This document shows positions 1 to 6,502 of a stretch of 20,002 nt of DNA, piece by piece. The translations under genes and the position numbers were made by a program. The notes beneath the pieces were generated by a model. It ran no database searches. It worked only from the letters and a program-made list of their open reading frames with translations, and was not told where the DNA came from. Every line of letters begins with the position of its first letter. The stretch's first letter is position 1. The DNA comes from Candidatus Gallibacteroides avistercoris (GTDB taxonomy: Bacteria; Bacteroidota; Bacteroidia; Bacteroidales; CHK158-818), in the NCBI GenBank assembly GCA_018714665.1, contig DVNA01000056.1, forward strand, positions 1 through 20,002, read 5' to 3'.

Positions 1-241
1 CCGTTATCATGATGATGTGCCATCTGCAGATTCTCATTTTGCGGGGATTAACCTTGCAGAAGGTGGTGAACAGCTGGATAAATACCATCAGCGGCAGGAT
101 ATAATCATTAGCTCCCTTCGCCAGCACTTTCAGCAGACTGAGCCACGGGATGTAGTGGAACATCAGATAGACACCCACCCCTGCAAACATGCCGAGCGGA
201 AGCGTCCACATCTTGAAGAAACGGATGATTTGTTCTTTCAT
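1..241 (-). CDS. Transporter N-terminus, possibly bile acid:sodium symporter-like (partial)
   Basis: The reading frame starts at the ATG at 241-239 on the minus strand and stays open to the left edge, so about 80 residues are visible and the C-terminus is missing. They show a basic start (MKEQIIRFFKMW), a first hydrophobic segment around residues 13-30, and a second around 45-60 followed by TFCKVNP and a basic stretch. This looks like an integral membrane protein. The TLPLGMF start and the FCKVNPRKMR loop resemble Bacteroides proteins annotated as bile acid:sodium symporter family transporters; this rests on memory of the family, without a search. The gene is last in the AraC-linked cluster and has its own promoter copy (268-310) overlapping the end of the upstream AKR gene. 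That it is a real gene is likely; the family name is tentative and the substrate unknown. Confidence 0.6.
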   Translation of the reverse strand, partial: MKEQIIRFFKMWTLPLGMFAGVGVYLMFHYIPWLSLLKVLAKGANDYILPLMVFIQLFTTFCKVNPRKMRICRWHIIMIT

Positions 242-267
242 ATCCAATCTGTTTTTGATTCATGTCG

Positions 268-310
268 CAAAGTTACGCCAAAGCCCCCTGTCCATACACA
301 GATTACAGAT
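268..310 (-). promoter_or_regulatory. Promoter with AraC-type operator copy (a), for the transporter gene
   Basis: Read on the minus strand, the element ATCTGTAATCTGTGTATGGA (310-291) is followed 13 nt after its end by TAACTTTG (275-268), a match to the Bacteroidetes -7 box TAnnTTTG, about 20 nt before the transporter start. The same element stands 17 nt from the box at the two sister promoters, so the spacing here is 4 nt shorter. The stop codon of the upstream AKR gene (305-303) lies inside the element. The operator role is inferred from recurrence. Confidence 0.65.
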
Positions 311-1250
311 TGTTCTCTCTTACCATCCGTCGAACGCCCTCTTCCGGCATAGTGAAGAACCGTTGCTCCTTGTTGAGCGAACGCATCTGCTGCATTTCCT
401 CATCGGTGAGGGCGAAGTCGAATATCTGGATGTTCTCCTTGATATAGTCGGGATTGGTGGCTCCGGGGATTACAGAAAAACCTTCCTGAATGTGCCAGCG
501 CAGGATGATTTGTGCCGGCGACTTGCCATGTGCTTCGGCTATCTTCCTGATGACGGGGTCTTTGAATAGTGCGCCATTGCTCATTGCGCCGCCCAAAGGG
601 AACCAACATTCTACCTGTATGCCTTCCTTGGCGGCTTTCTTACGCATCTCCAGACGTTGGGCGTAGGGGTGGCATTCTATCTGGAGCACGGCAGGCTTGA
701 TGGTGGCGCTGTCCATAATGGTATTCCACACCTCGTCATTGGCATCGAAATTACTGATGCCGAGGGCGCGAACCTTGCCCATTTTTACAGCCTTCTCCAT
801 GTCTTTCCACGCTCCCACGAAGTCGCCGAAAGGCTGATGGACATAGAGAAGGTCTATATAATCCAGCTGGAGACGCTTCAACATATCGTCGATGGCTTTC
901 AGGGTCTTGCCTTCGCCGTATTCGTTGGGCCAGAGCTTGCTGGTTATCCAGATTTCCTCGCGCGGGATGCCGCTTTCCTTCACTGCTTGTCCCACACCCT
1001 CCTCATCATTATAGGCATGTGCCGTGTCGATGTGTCGGTAACCGGCCTTCAGTGCCGTAAGACAAGACTGCCGACAGATTTCATTAGACCCTTGCAGGAA
1101 AGTGCCCAGCCCGAAGCGGGGCATCTCCACGCCGTTGTTCAATGTAACCAACGGCACGCCCGCCGTGGTGGTTTTCTCTTGTGCGTTCATTGCACATACG
1201 CCGCCGCAAACAAGCAAGGCGGACAGCAGGATTTTCTTGAATGTGTTCAT
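303..1250 (-). CDS. Exported aldo/keto reductase (Sec signal peptide)
   Basis: This is a 315-residue protein of the aldo/keto reductase superfamily, NAD(P)H-dependent (beta/alpha)8-barrel enzymes that reduce carbonyls. Residues 1-23 form a classical Sec signal peptide: MNTFKK, a hydrophobic core, then AMNA before Q24. The enzyme proper begins at VTLNNGVEMPRFGLGTF. The catalytic tetrad is intact: D75 and Y80 in HIDTAHAY, K105 in ITSKLW and H138 in YVHQPFG. GISNF, a conserved AKR segment, is present. No lipobox is seen, so the protein is probably soluble in the periplasm. That is odd for a family using nicotinamide cofactors, which are cytoplasmic. The gene lies 21 nt behind the Tat-exported flavodoxin-ferredoxin gene, suggesting a joint role. 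Its paralogue at 3115-3963 lacks a signal peptide. Family assignment is firm; exported catalysis is inference. Confidence 0.92.
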   Translation of the reverse strand: MNTFKKILLSALLVCGGVCAMNAQEKTTTAGVPLVTLNNGVEMPRFGLGTFLQGSNEICRQSCLTALKAGYRHIDTAHAYNDEEGVGQAVKESGIPREEIWITSKLWPNEYGEGKTLKAIDDMLKRLQLDYIDLLYVHQPFGDFVGAWKDMEKAVKMGKVRALGISNFDANDEVWNTIMDSATIKPAVLQIECHPYAQRLEMRKKAAKEGIQVECWFPLGGAMSNGALFKDPVIRKIAEAHGKSPAQIILRWHIQEGFSVIPGATNPDYIKENIQIFDFALTDEEMQQMRSLNKEQRFFTMPEEGVRRMVRENNL

Positions 1251-1271
1251 ACTTATTTGATTTTAGTTGTT

Positions 1272-2216
1272 TTATTGTCTGTTACTTTCTTTGATGCTCC
1301 ACAACGATATGTGTTCGTTGCGGTAGCGGGCATTAGGGTTCACCTCGCCGCGTGCAAGCAACGGGTCGTCGGGCAAAGACCGGAACTGTATGGCTTTCTG
1401 CGGGCAGTTGTGGATGCAGGCGAAACAAAAGTCGCAATCGCCCTCGGTCTTTACTCCCGTGGAAGTCAGTTCGTAGTTGCCGCGCGGACAGACTTCGGTG
1501 CATACGCCACAGCCGATGCAGGCATCCGTCACTTGGAAATACTTCTCGCTCCGCATCAGAAAGCCAACCTCCGGGTCGAGGCGCGAAAAGGCGACAAAGC
1601 CGTCGTGGGCGCGGCGGACTTCTTCGGTGGCAGGCTTCACCCACCGCATACGTTGCCCCAAGTCTGCCTTTATCTTTTCCAACTGTTCGGGAATGTGCTT
1701 GTCCATCTTCATCTGTTCCGCCATATCGAAATTGGGCAGCCAATTGTCCACCATCACGAGGGTGTTGATGTAGTCGAACTTCGTACCTGCCTGCTGTGAG
1801 ATGCCGTCCCACAGCTCAGCGGCGTTGAAGTCAAGCATTCCATAGGTGAGGACGGCAAACTTATAACCTGCCTTGATGCGTGCCTGCTTGATGAAGTTCC
1901 GCACCATATTGGGCGGCATGTGTCCGTAGATGGGATAGACGATACCTATCTCGTCCGCCTCAAAGTCGTGGCGGCCCTGCTTTACTATCTGCGGGATGCT
2001 GAGCAGTTCGGTCTCTTCGTCTGCCAGTTGCCGGGCGATGTAGAGGCTGTTACCCGTAGCGGTGAAATAGAGGATGATACGTTTCTTCTTTTCGTTATCG
2101 CAAGAAGTCAATGCCGTGGGCATACTCAATGCGGCTGCTCCAGCCACGAACAATCCCATCCGTTTTAGTGCGTCACGGCGGGAGATGCCTTTGGGGTTGT
2201 CTTTATCTGTTTTCAT
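1272..2216 (-). CDS. Tat-exported EFR1-type flavodoxin/ferredoxin lipoprotein
   Basis: This 314-residue protein combines a flavodoxin-like domain and a double 4Fe-4S ferredoxin domain, as in EFR1-family ferrodoxins. The ATG at 2216 was chosen because it lies 2 nt after the upstream stop and begins a complete twin-arginine leader: SRRDALK at 12-18, a hydrophobic stretch, then LTSC with Cys39 as probable lipidation site. The flavin-phosphate loop TATGNS is at 52-57. Two clusters follow near the C-terminus: CIGCGVCTEVCP and CDFCFACIHNCP. Tat export of a folded, cofactor-loaded electron carrier to the periplasmic face is consistent with family knowledge. EFR1 proteins I know of are mostly cytoplasmic, so the leader is unusual. 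The neighbours (exported AKR downstream, hydrolase lipoprotein upstream) suggest extracytoplasmic electron transfer; partner and substrate are unknown. Confidence 0.9.
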   Translation of the reverse strand: MKTDKDNPKGISRRDALKRMGLFVAGAAALSMPTALTSCDNEKKKRIILYFTATGNSLYIARQLADEETELLSIPQIVKQGRHDFEADEIGIVYPIYGHMPPNMVRNFIKQARIKAGYKFAVLTYGMLDFNAAELWDGISQQAGTKFDYINTLVMVDNWLPNFDMAEQMKMDKHIPEQLEKIKADLGQRMRWVKPATEEVRRAHDGFVAFSRLDPEVGFLMRSEKYFQVTDACIGCGVCTEVCPRGNYELTSTGVKTEGDCDFCFACIHNCPQKAIQFRSLPDDPLLARGEVNPNARYRNEHISLWSIKESNRQ

Positions 2217-2218
2217 AA

Positions 2219-3112
2219 TCAATGCGACATTATCTGGGTTAGGAAACTGTCGAACCATGTAGTCCATTCTCCCTGTACGCCGAAGCCGTGCGGCCAACCG
2301 TCCAGTACGTGTTCTTCTACTTGCACACCGGCTTCACGGGCAGCGTTAGCATTGGCGATGAACTGGCGGTAGAAAGGATCTTCCGTACCGTAGGTATAGA
2401 ATGTCGGGGGAATATTCCCGGCACGCAGGTCGTCCACGTTGTTATTTGATACGCTCAACCGTCCATAGAACGAGTAAATCATACCGATGGCGCATACATC
2501 AGCCGACACATCATCGAGCGCATCGGGGACATAGCTGTCATCCAATGCCGTGCCGTTCACCTGTCCATCAAAGTGCAAGGCTTCATCGCCACAGAGGATG
2601 CCGCCTGCGGAAAATCCCACCGACGCGATACGGTCAGGGTCGATGCCATACTGCCCGGCGTGGCTGCGGACATAGCGGATGGCACGTGCCAAGTCCAAAC
2701 TGCCTTCTTCCATCGTATAGGGACGGACACGGTAGTTCACCACAAAGCTTTGCCAGCCCAGTTCCGCCAGACGCTCCGCCACAGGTGCGCCTTCGTTTCC
2801 ACTACGGAACATAAACGCTCCGCCGGGACATACCATTACCGCCCCTTTCACTTCCGTGCCGTCGGGTACGGGATACCATATCATATTGGGACGGAAATCG
2901 GGGTCATCCTGATAATTGCCGTTATTGACGGTATAGTCCGTTATGGTTGGCATATTGCCTTCCGGCCACAGGTAGATGTGCTCTGCATCCGGGTCTTCCT
3001 CGGCTGGCGTTTCGCCTATCGGACCGAGGGGCGCGTCATTTTCCGTGTTGCTGCAAGCTGCCACACAGTTGGCGGCAAGCAGCAAACAGATGAGTTGAAA
3101 TATCCTTTTCAT
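2219..3112 (-). CDS. Alpha/beta-hydrolase lipoprotein (esterase-like)
   Basis: This 297-residue serine hydrolase has the alpha/beta-hydrolase fold of the acetyl-esterase/BD-FAE-like group. A lipoprotein signal ends in VAAC with Cys20 as acylated residue. The oxyanion motif PGGAF is at 96-100, the nucleophile S168 lies in GFSAGG, and the other triad members are probably D245 (GTEDPFY) and H275 (WPHGFG). It is likely anchored to a membrane outside the cytoplasm and cleaves short acyl esters; the true substrate is unknown. The gene begins 2 nt after the upstream AKR stop and ends 2 nt before the flavodoxin-ferredoxin start, so the three are clearly co-transcribed. A second, diverged hydrolase lipoprotein is encoded at 4392-5360. 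Confidence 0.9.
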   Translation of the reverse strand: MKRIFQLICLLLAANCVAACSNTENDAPLGPIGETPAEEDPDAEHIYLWPEGNMPTITDYTVNNGNYQDDPDFRPNMIWYPVPDGTEVKGAVMVCPGGAFMFRSGNEGAPVAERLAELGWQSFVVNYRVRPYTMEEGSLDLARAIRYVRSHAGQYGIDPDRIASVGFSAGGILCGDEALHFDGQVNGTALDDSYVPDALDDVSADVCAIGMIYSFYGRLSVSNNNVDDLRAGNIPPTFYTYGTEDPFYRQFIANANAAREAGVQVEEHVLDGWPHGFGVQGEWTTWFDSFLTQIMSH

Positions 3113-3114
3113 CT

Positions 3115-3963
3115 TTATTTGCTCTTTCCATAATCACAAAGCCATTTCACCGTCTGTGGGTCGTAATGCGAGAAGAACAGGCTGTGTCCCAAGTCCAACT
3201 GGCGGATGCGCTGCATATCCTCGTCACTCAGCGTGAAGTCGAACACATCGAAGTTCTGCTCCATACGCTCCTTGCGGACGGACTTCGGGATGACAATCAC
3301 GCCGCGCTGGATGAGGTAGCGCAAGGCGGTCTGTGCCGCACTCTTGTTGTATTTCGCACCGATGGCTATCAGCGTTTCGTTACCGAAGAAGTTGTTGCGT
3401 CCCTCGGCAAACGGTCCCCACGCCATAATGTGTGTGCCGTATTGCTCCATAATCTGTTGCGCCTCTATCTGCTGGTTGAACACGTGGGTTTCCACCTGAT
3501 TGACCATAGGCGGTATCTCGCTGAATTCCGCCAAGTCGATGAAGCGGTCTGGATAGAAGTTCGACACGCCGATGGCACGGAGCTTGCCCGCCTTATACGC
3601 TTCCTCCATCGCCCGCCACGTACCGTAATAGTCGTTGAAAGGCTGGTGAATGAGCAACAGGTCGATGTAGTCGGTCTGCAATTTGCGGAGCGACTCGTCG
3701 ATGCTTGCCTTTGCCCGCTCGTATCTGGCATTGGAAATCCACACCTTCGTCACGATGAACAATTCTTCGCGGGGTACGCTGCAATTACGGATAGCGTTGC
3801 CCACGTTCTGCTCGTTGCCATACGCCTGCGCCGTGTCAATCAGACGATAGCCCACGCTGATGGCATCCCTCACGCACCGCTCGCACTCCGACGGCGATAC
3901 CTGATAAACTCCATAACCCAAAATCGGCATTTCCACGCCGTTTCTCAATTTTACTGTATCCAT
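3115..3963 (-). CDS. Cytoplasmic aldo/keto reductase
   Basis: This is a 282-residue aldo/keto reductase of the 2,5-diketo-D-gluconate reductase-like branch. The start at 3963 (MDTVKLRNGVEMP) was chosen over a longer frame opening at 4029, because that upstream ATG lies inside the repeated operator and the -7 box at 4001-3994 falls between the two. The tetrad is intact: D43 and Y48 (LIDTAQAY), K73 (VTKVW) and H106 (LIHQPFN). GVSNF and IPKSVRKERMEQN, typical of the cofactor-binding end, are present. No signal peptide is seen, so it should act in the cytoplasm, unlike its exported paralogue at 303-1250. It is the first gene of a tightly packed run with the hydrolase, flavodoxin-ferredoxin and exported AKR. 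The substrate is unknown. Confidence 0.93.
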   Translation of the reverse strand: MDTVKLRNGVEMPILGYGVYQVSPSECERCVRDAISVGYRLIDTAQAYGNEQNVGNAIRNCSVPREELFIVTKVWISNARYERAKASIDESLRKLQTDYIDLLLIHQPFNDYYGTWRAMEEAYKAGKLRAIGVSNFYPDRFIDLAEFSEIPPMVNQVETHVFNQQIEAQQIMEQYGTHIMAWGPFAEGRNNFFGNETLIAIGAKYNKSAAQTALRYLIQRGVIVIPKSVRKERMEQNFDVFDFTLSDEDMQRIRQLDLGHSLFFSHYDPQTVKWLCDYGKSK

Positions 3964-3993
3964 ATTCTTTTGTCTATTAATTGTTTTCTGATG

Positions 3994-4050
3994 CAAAATT
4001 ACATCGGCAAGGCTTCTCCGTCCATACACAGATTACAGATAGAAGCACCC
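3994..4050 (-). promoter_or_regulatory. Promoter with AraC-type operator copy (b), for the AKR-led operon
   Basis: On the minus strand the operator runs 4050-4019 (GGGTGCTTCT, then ATCTGTAATCTGTGTATGGA and CG), followed after 17 nt by TAATTTTG (4001-3994), an exact TAnnTTTG box. The AKR start lies about 30 nt further on. The operator occupies the place where a -33 box would be, which suits an activator-dependent promoter. It is near-identical to copy (c) at 5410-5440 and has the same 17-nt spacing. Confidence 0.75.
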
Positions 4051-4133
4051 ATTTCACCGAAACGCCGAAAATAGCTCGGACAAGGCTTGCGAAAGATTTT
4101 TAGCACAATCCGAGGGCTTCCACAGGGCTAAAA

Positions 4134-4256
4134 CTGTAGAATAAAGGCTGTCCGAGCCTCCGACAGTGCTTATTTTCTTCGAGAACTGCTGTCCGACCCC
4201 TCGGATGATGCTTATCCTGCAGGATTGGTGCTATCCGAGCCTCGGACGGTGCTTAT
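4134..4256 (-). repeat. Three degenerate ~41-bp tandem repeats with palindromic core
   Basis: On the minus strand the units begin at 4256, 4215 and 4173 (41, 42 and about 40 nt), each opening with ATAAGCA. Ten bases in, each carries a palindrome: TCCGAGGCTCGGA in the first, TCCGAGGGGTCGGA in the second, TGTCGGAGGCTCGGACA in the third. Some stem differences appear compensated on the other arm, which hints at RNA or DNA hairpin selection. Weaker fragments continue towards 4070. Confidence 0.6.
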
Positions 4257-4306
4257 CCTGACGGATTGTCGTTGTCGGAGATATTGGCTGCAAATGTTAA
4301 TAGACC

Positions 4307-4372
4307 TTAGTCCAGAACTGAGGCCACCTAAGTACGGAACTGAGGGTATCTAAGTCCGTAACTGAGATAGGC
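4307..4372. repeat. Three 22-bp tandem repeats
   Basis: Units at 4307-4328, 4329-4350 and 4351-4372 share the pattern T(T/A)AGT(C/A)C.G/T.AACTGAG followed by a variable 6-nt tail. They are directly adjacent, without spacers, and lie just downstream of the hydrolase stop codon. The function is unknown. Confidence 0.65.
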
Positions 4373-4391
4373 TCACTTCCGAGGTCATCTT

Positions 4392-5360
4392 TCATCGGTT
4401 TTCTTCCCAAAACCGGACAGCCCCGTCTATCCAGCCCTCGGCACTCGTACCGATGCCCAGCCCGAAGCCGTGCCGGAGGTTCGGATAGAGGTGGAACTCC
4501 GCCGGGATGCCGATGGCTTGCAGAGCTTCGGTGCGGCGGCGCATCGTGTTCGGATTGGCGATGCCGTCATTCGAGCCTACCACGGCATAGGTAGGCGGGT
4601 CTTGCCGGGTATATTCGCTATGCCCCGTGTAGGCCATCACCACCGTGCGCGGACGGGGAAGCTGTGCCGCGCCGAAAGCCTCCGTGCCGTAGGAGCCAAT
4701 GTATGCCGCCATACGCGCCCCCGCCGAACTGCCCCACACGGAATAGCCTGCTGTATCGACCTGCAACTCCGTGGCGTGGCGGAAGATGTATTCGATGCCC
4801 ACCGCCAAGTCCTCGCAAGCCGTCTGTGCGCTGCCCGTCTGATACTGAATGACAAACGTATTATACCCCATCCGGCTCAACGCCAAGGCGTGGGGAAATC
4901 CCTCGTGGATGGAGCCAACATACGAGAAGCCGCCTCCGGGACAGACAACCGCAAACGGTGCGCCCGGCCTGCCACGAAAGAAGAACAGTCCGGCATCCTT
5001 GCGACCCAAGTCGTAATAAATCCTGCGTCCGGTTGCCACCGAATCTATCATCTGATTGATATAACCCACGCACCGCTCCGCGTCAATATAATTATGGTAG
5101 GGAAGCAAACGCTCCACTTCGGAGAGCGGCATATCTTCATCGTACCCCCATTCCAGCGGCAAGATGTATTGGCTAAATCCCTCGAAAGCCGGATGAGCCA
5201 AGACATCGGCAATAGTGCTACGGGTAGTCAAGTGTCCCGTTGTTGCAGGAACCGAGTCATTTCCTTCCTGCGAGGGAACGTATGATGAAGCCATATTCTC
5301 ATCGCAACTGTTGAAAGATAAAATCGCCATAAGCAGACAGATATTGATAATCATTTTCAT
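4392..5360 (-). CDS. Alpha/beta-hydrolase lipoprotein (esterase/peptidase-like)
   Basis: This 322-residue protein has a lipoprotein signal (MKMIINICLL to FNSC, Cys19) followed by acidic residues D20-E21, which resembles the surface-export signal described for Bacteroidetes lipoproteins. The hydrolase domain shows PGGGF at 141-145 (oxyanion), nucleophile S212 in WGSSAGA, and probable D265 (VVGSNDG) and H297 (LRHGFG). It probably hydrolyses esters of an external substrate; the identity is unknown. The start at 5360 is preferred, because the longer frame from 5420 begins inside the operator and the promoter box lies at 5392-5385. It is a separate transcription unit from the AKR operon, divergent from araC, and carries the same operator. 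Sequence identity with the other hydrolase seems limited to the motifs. Confidence 0.9.
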   Translation of the reverse strand: MKMIINICLLMAILSFNSCDENMASSYVPSQEGNDSVPATTGHLTTRSTIADVLAHPAFEGFSQYILPLEWGYDEDMPLSEVERLLPYHNYIDAERCVGYINQMIDSVATGRRIYYDLGRKDAGLFFFRGRPGAPFAVVCPGGGFSYVGSIHEGFPHALALSRMGYNTFVIQYQTGSAQTACEDLAVGIEYIFRHATELQVDTAGYSVWGSSAGARMAAYIGSYGTEAFGAAQLPRPRTVVMAYTGHSEYTRQDPPTYAVVGSNDGIANPNTMRRRTEALQAIGIPAEFHLYPNLRHGFGLGIGTSAEGWIDGAVRFWEENR

Positions 5361-5384
5361 TTTGAACTTTGTTTTTGTCAGGTG

Positions 5385-5440
5385 CAAAATTACAGCAGCA
5401 TATGTCCTTCGTCCATACACAGATTACGGATTGAAGCACC
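5385..5440 (-). promoter_or_regulatory. Promoter with AraC-type operator copy (c), for the hydrolase gene
   Basis: On the minus strand GGTGCTTCAATCCGTAATCT (5440-5421) runs on through GTGTATGGACG to 5410, then 17 nt, then TAATTTTG (5392-5385). The -7 box is exact and the operator-to-box distance equals that of copy (b). The hydrolase start is about 25 nt downstream of the box. Confidence 0.75.
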
Positions 5441-5487
5441 AATATCAACGAATGGCATTCACCGCAAGTAGCGTCCAATCAGCGGGA

Positions 5488-5530
5488 TAACACAAATCAC
5501 AGAATCTTGCACCCATTTTACAGAAATGCC
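5488..5530. promoter_or_regulatory. Diverged fourth operator copy in the araC/hydrolase intergenic region
   Basis: This stretch aligns with 4024-4066 in the same strand orientation, 31 of 42 positions by my count, including an unbroken GCACCCATTT. It keeps the CTGTRATYTGTGT core on the minus strand. It lies about 50-90 bp upstream of the inferred araC transcription start and distal to copy (c), so it could serve autoregulation of araC or be a second site for the hydrolase promoter. Confidence 0.5.
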
Positions 5531-5538
5531 TTTCCTCC

Positions 5539-5570
5539 TTGCTGAATGAGTAAAGAAAAGATTAATTTTG
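5539..5570 (+). promoter_or_regulatory. araC promoter
   Basis: TAATTTTG at 5563-5570 is an exact TAnnTTTG box, with a weak TTG at 5539-5541, 21 nt upstream. A strong GGAGG at 5592-5596 precedes the ATG at 5606. Because the box lies inside the longer open frame from 5546, the start at 5606 is favoured. Confidence 0.6.
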
Positions 5571-5605
5571 TGGCATCATACTTTAATAAATGGAGGAAAC
5601 AAGAT

Positions 5606-6502
5606 ATGGGCGACATTATAAATATCAGCAGCATCCACGATTACAACGAGTTCTTGGGAATAGAGACATTGAACCCGTTGGTGACATTCATCGACTTCAA
5701 GGATGTCAAGGTTTTGAAGCATAAAAAGAAACTTTACGGCTTCTACGGCATCTACCTGAAAGAGAAGATACACGGAAAGCTGACTTACGGGCGCAGCCAA
5801 TACGACTATCAGGAAGGCACGTTGGTATTCGTGGCTCCCGGACAAGTGGCAGGTATCGACGACGGCGGCGAAACGCCCAATCCCGAAGGCTATTGTCTGC
5901 TGTTCCATCCCGACCTGCTGCGAGGCACAAGCCTTGCCCGCAAGATGAAGGAATACACATTCTTCTCCTACGAAGTGAACGAAGCCCTGCATATGTCCGA
6001 GCGTGAACGCCAGACCATTTTTAACTGCTTCGCCGAAATACAGGAAGAACTGCACCACCGCATCGACAAGCATAGCCGCAGCATCATCACCTCCAACATC
6101 GAAGTCCTGCTCAACCATTGCCTCCGTTTCTACGACCGCCAGTTTGCCACCCGTGAGGCTATCAACCGCGATGTCCTCACTCGCTTCGAAGAACTGATGA
6201 CCGGCTACTTCGATTCAGACAAGCCCGAGCAAATCGGTCTGCCCTCCGTGGCGTGGTGTGCCGACCAGCTCCACTTCTCCGCCAACTATTTCGGCGACCT
6301 TGTGAAGAAGGAAACCGGCAAGTCCGCCATCGAATACATCCACCTTACCGTTATCAACCGCGTCAAGGATTTGCTGGCAAGCACGAACAAGACCGTGAGC
6401 GAAATTGCTTACGAAGTCGGCTTCCAGTATCCGCATCATTTGAGCCGGATGTTCAAGAAAGTGGCTGGGTGTACGCCGAATGAATATAGAAGCGCAATTT
6501 AA
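5606..6502 (+). CDS. AraC-family transcriptional regulator
   Basis: This 298-residue regulator has an N-terminal cupin-like sensing domain (GTLVFVAPGQVAGI and YCLLFHPDLL around residues 70-105) and a C-terminal AraC/XylS double helix-turn-helix from about residue 212. The first recognition unit is in VAWCADQLHFSANYFGDLVKK; the second is the family signature VSEIAYEVGFQYPHHLSRMFKK, closed by GCTPNEYR. The start at 5606 follows GGAGG by 9 nt. The gene is divergent from the hydrolase/AKR cluster, and three promoters there plus its own upstream region carry a shared element, so it is the obvious candidate regulator, probably an activator because the element replaces the -33 box. The ligand is unknown; the binding assignment is inference. 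Confidence 0.93.
   Translation: MGDIINISSIHDYNEFLGIETLNPLVTFIDFKDVKVLKHKKKLYGFYGIYLKEKIHGKLTYGRSQYDYQEGTLVFVAPGQVAGIDDGGETPNPEGYCLLFHPDLLRGTSLARKMKEYTFFSYEVNEALHMSERERQTIFNCFAEIQEELHHRIDKHSRSIITSNIEVLLNHCLRFYDRQFATREAINRDVLTRFEELMTGYFDSDKPEQIGLPSVAWCADQLHFSANYFGDLVKKETGKSAIEYIHLTVINRVKDLLASTNKTVSEIAYEVGFQYPHHLSRMFKKVAGCTPNEYRSAI

Larger units (their letters stand above)
4060..4391. repeat. Gene-free stretch with two tandem repeat families
   Basis: No convincing ORF lies between the operator of the AKR operon and the stop of the downstream-facing hydrolase gene. It contains three degenerate units of about 41 bp (4134-4256), each starting ATAAGCA on the minus strand and containing a TCCGA/TCGGA-type palindrome. 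A 7-bp inverted repeat TTTTAGC/GCTAAAA lies at 4098-4104 and 4127-4133. Three 22-bp units follow at 4307-4372. It may serve as 3' untranslated region or terminator of the hydrolase transcript, but no clean terminator was found. Confidence 0.6.

Noticed and set aside
657..1799. 380-codon frame on the plus strand
   Set aside because: Shadow of the exported AKR and flavodoxin-ferredoxin genes, which have clear domains on the other strand.
3964..4029. Longer N-terminus for the AKR beginning MYGRR at 4029
   Set aside because: The ATG is part of the repeated operator (GTGTATGGACG) and the -7 box lies downstream of it. The same false start appears at 5420 in front of the unrelated hydrolase, which explains the shared MYGRR.
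3166..4074. 302-codon frame on the plus strand
   Set aside because: Antisense shadow of the cytoplasmic AKR gene, with no domain of its own.
4134..4372. CRISPR-like array
   Set aside because: The repeats are degenerate and directly adjacent with no unique spacers of constant length, and no cas genes are present.
5546..5605. araC start at 5546
   Set aside because: The promoter box TAATTTTG is inside this extension, while the 5606 ATG has GGAGG at proper distance.
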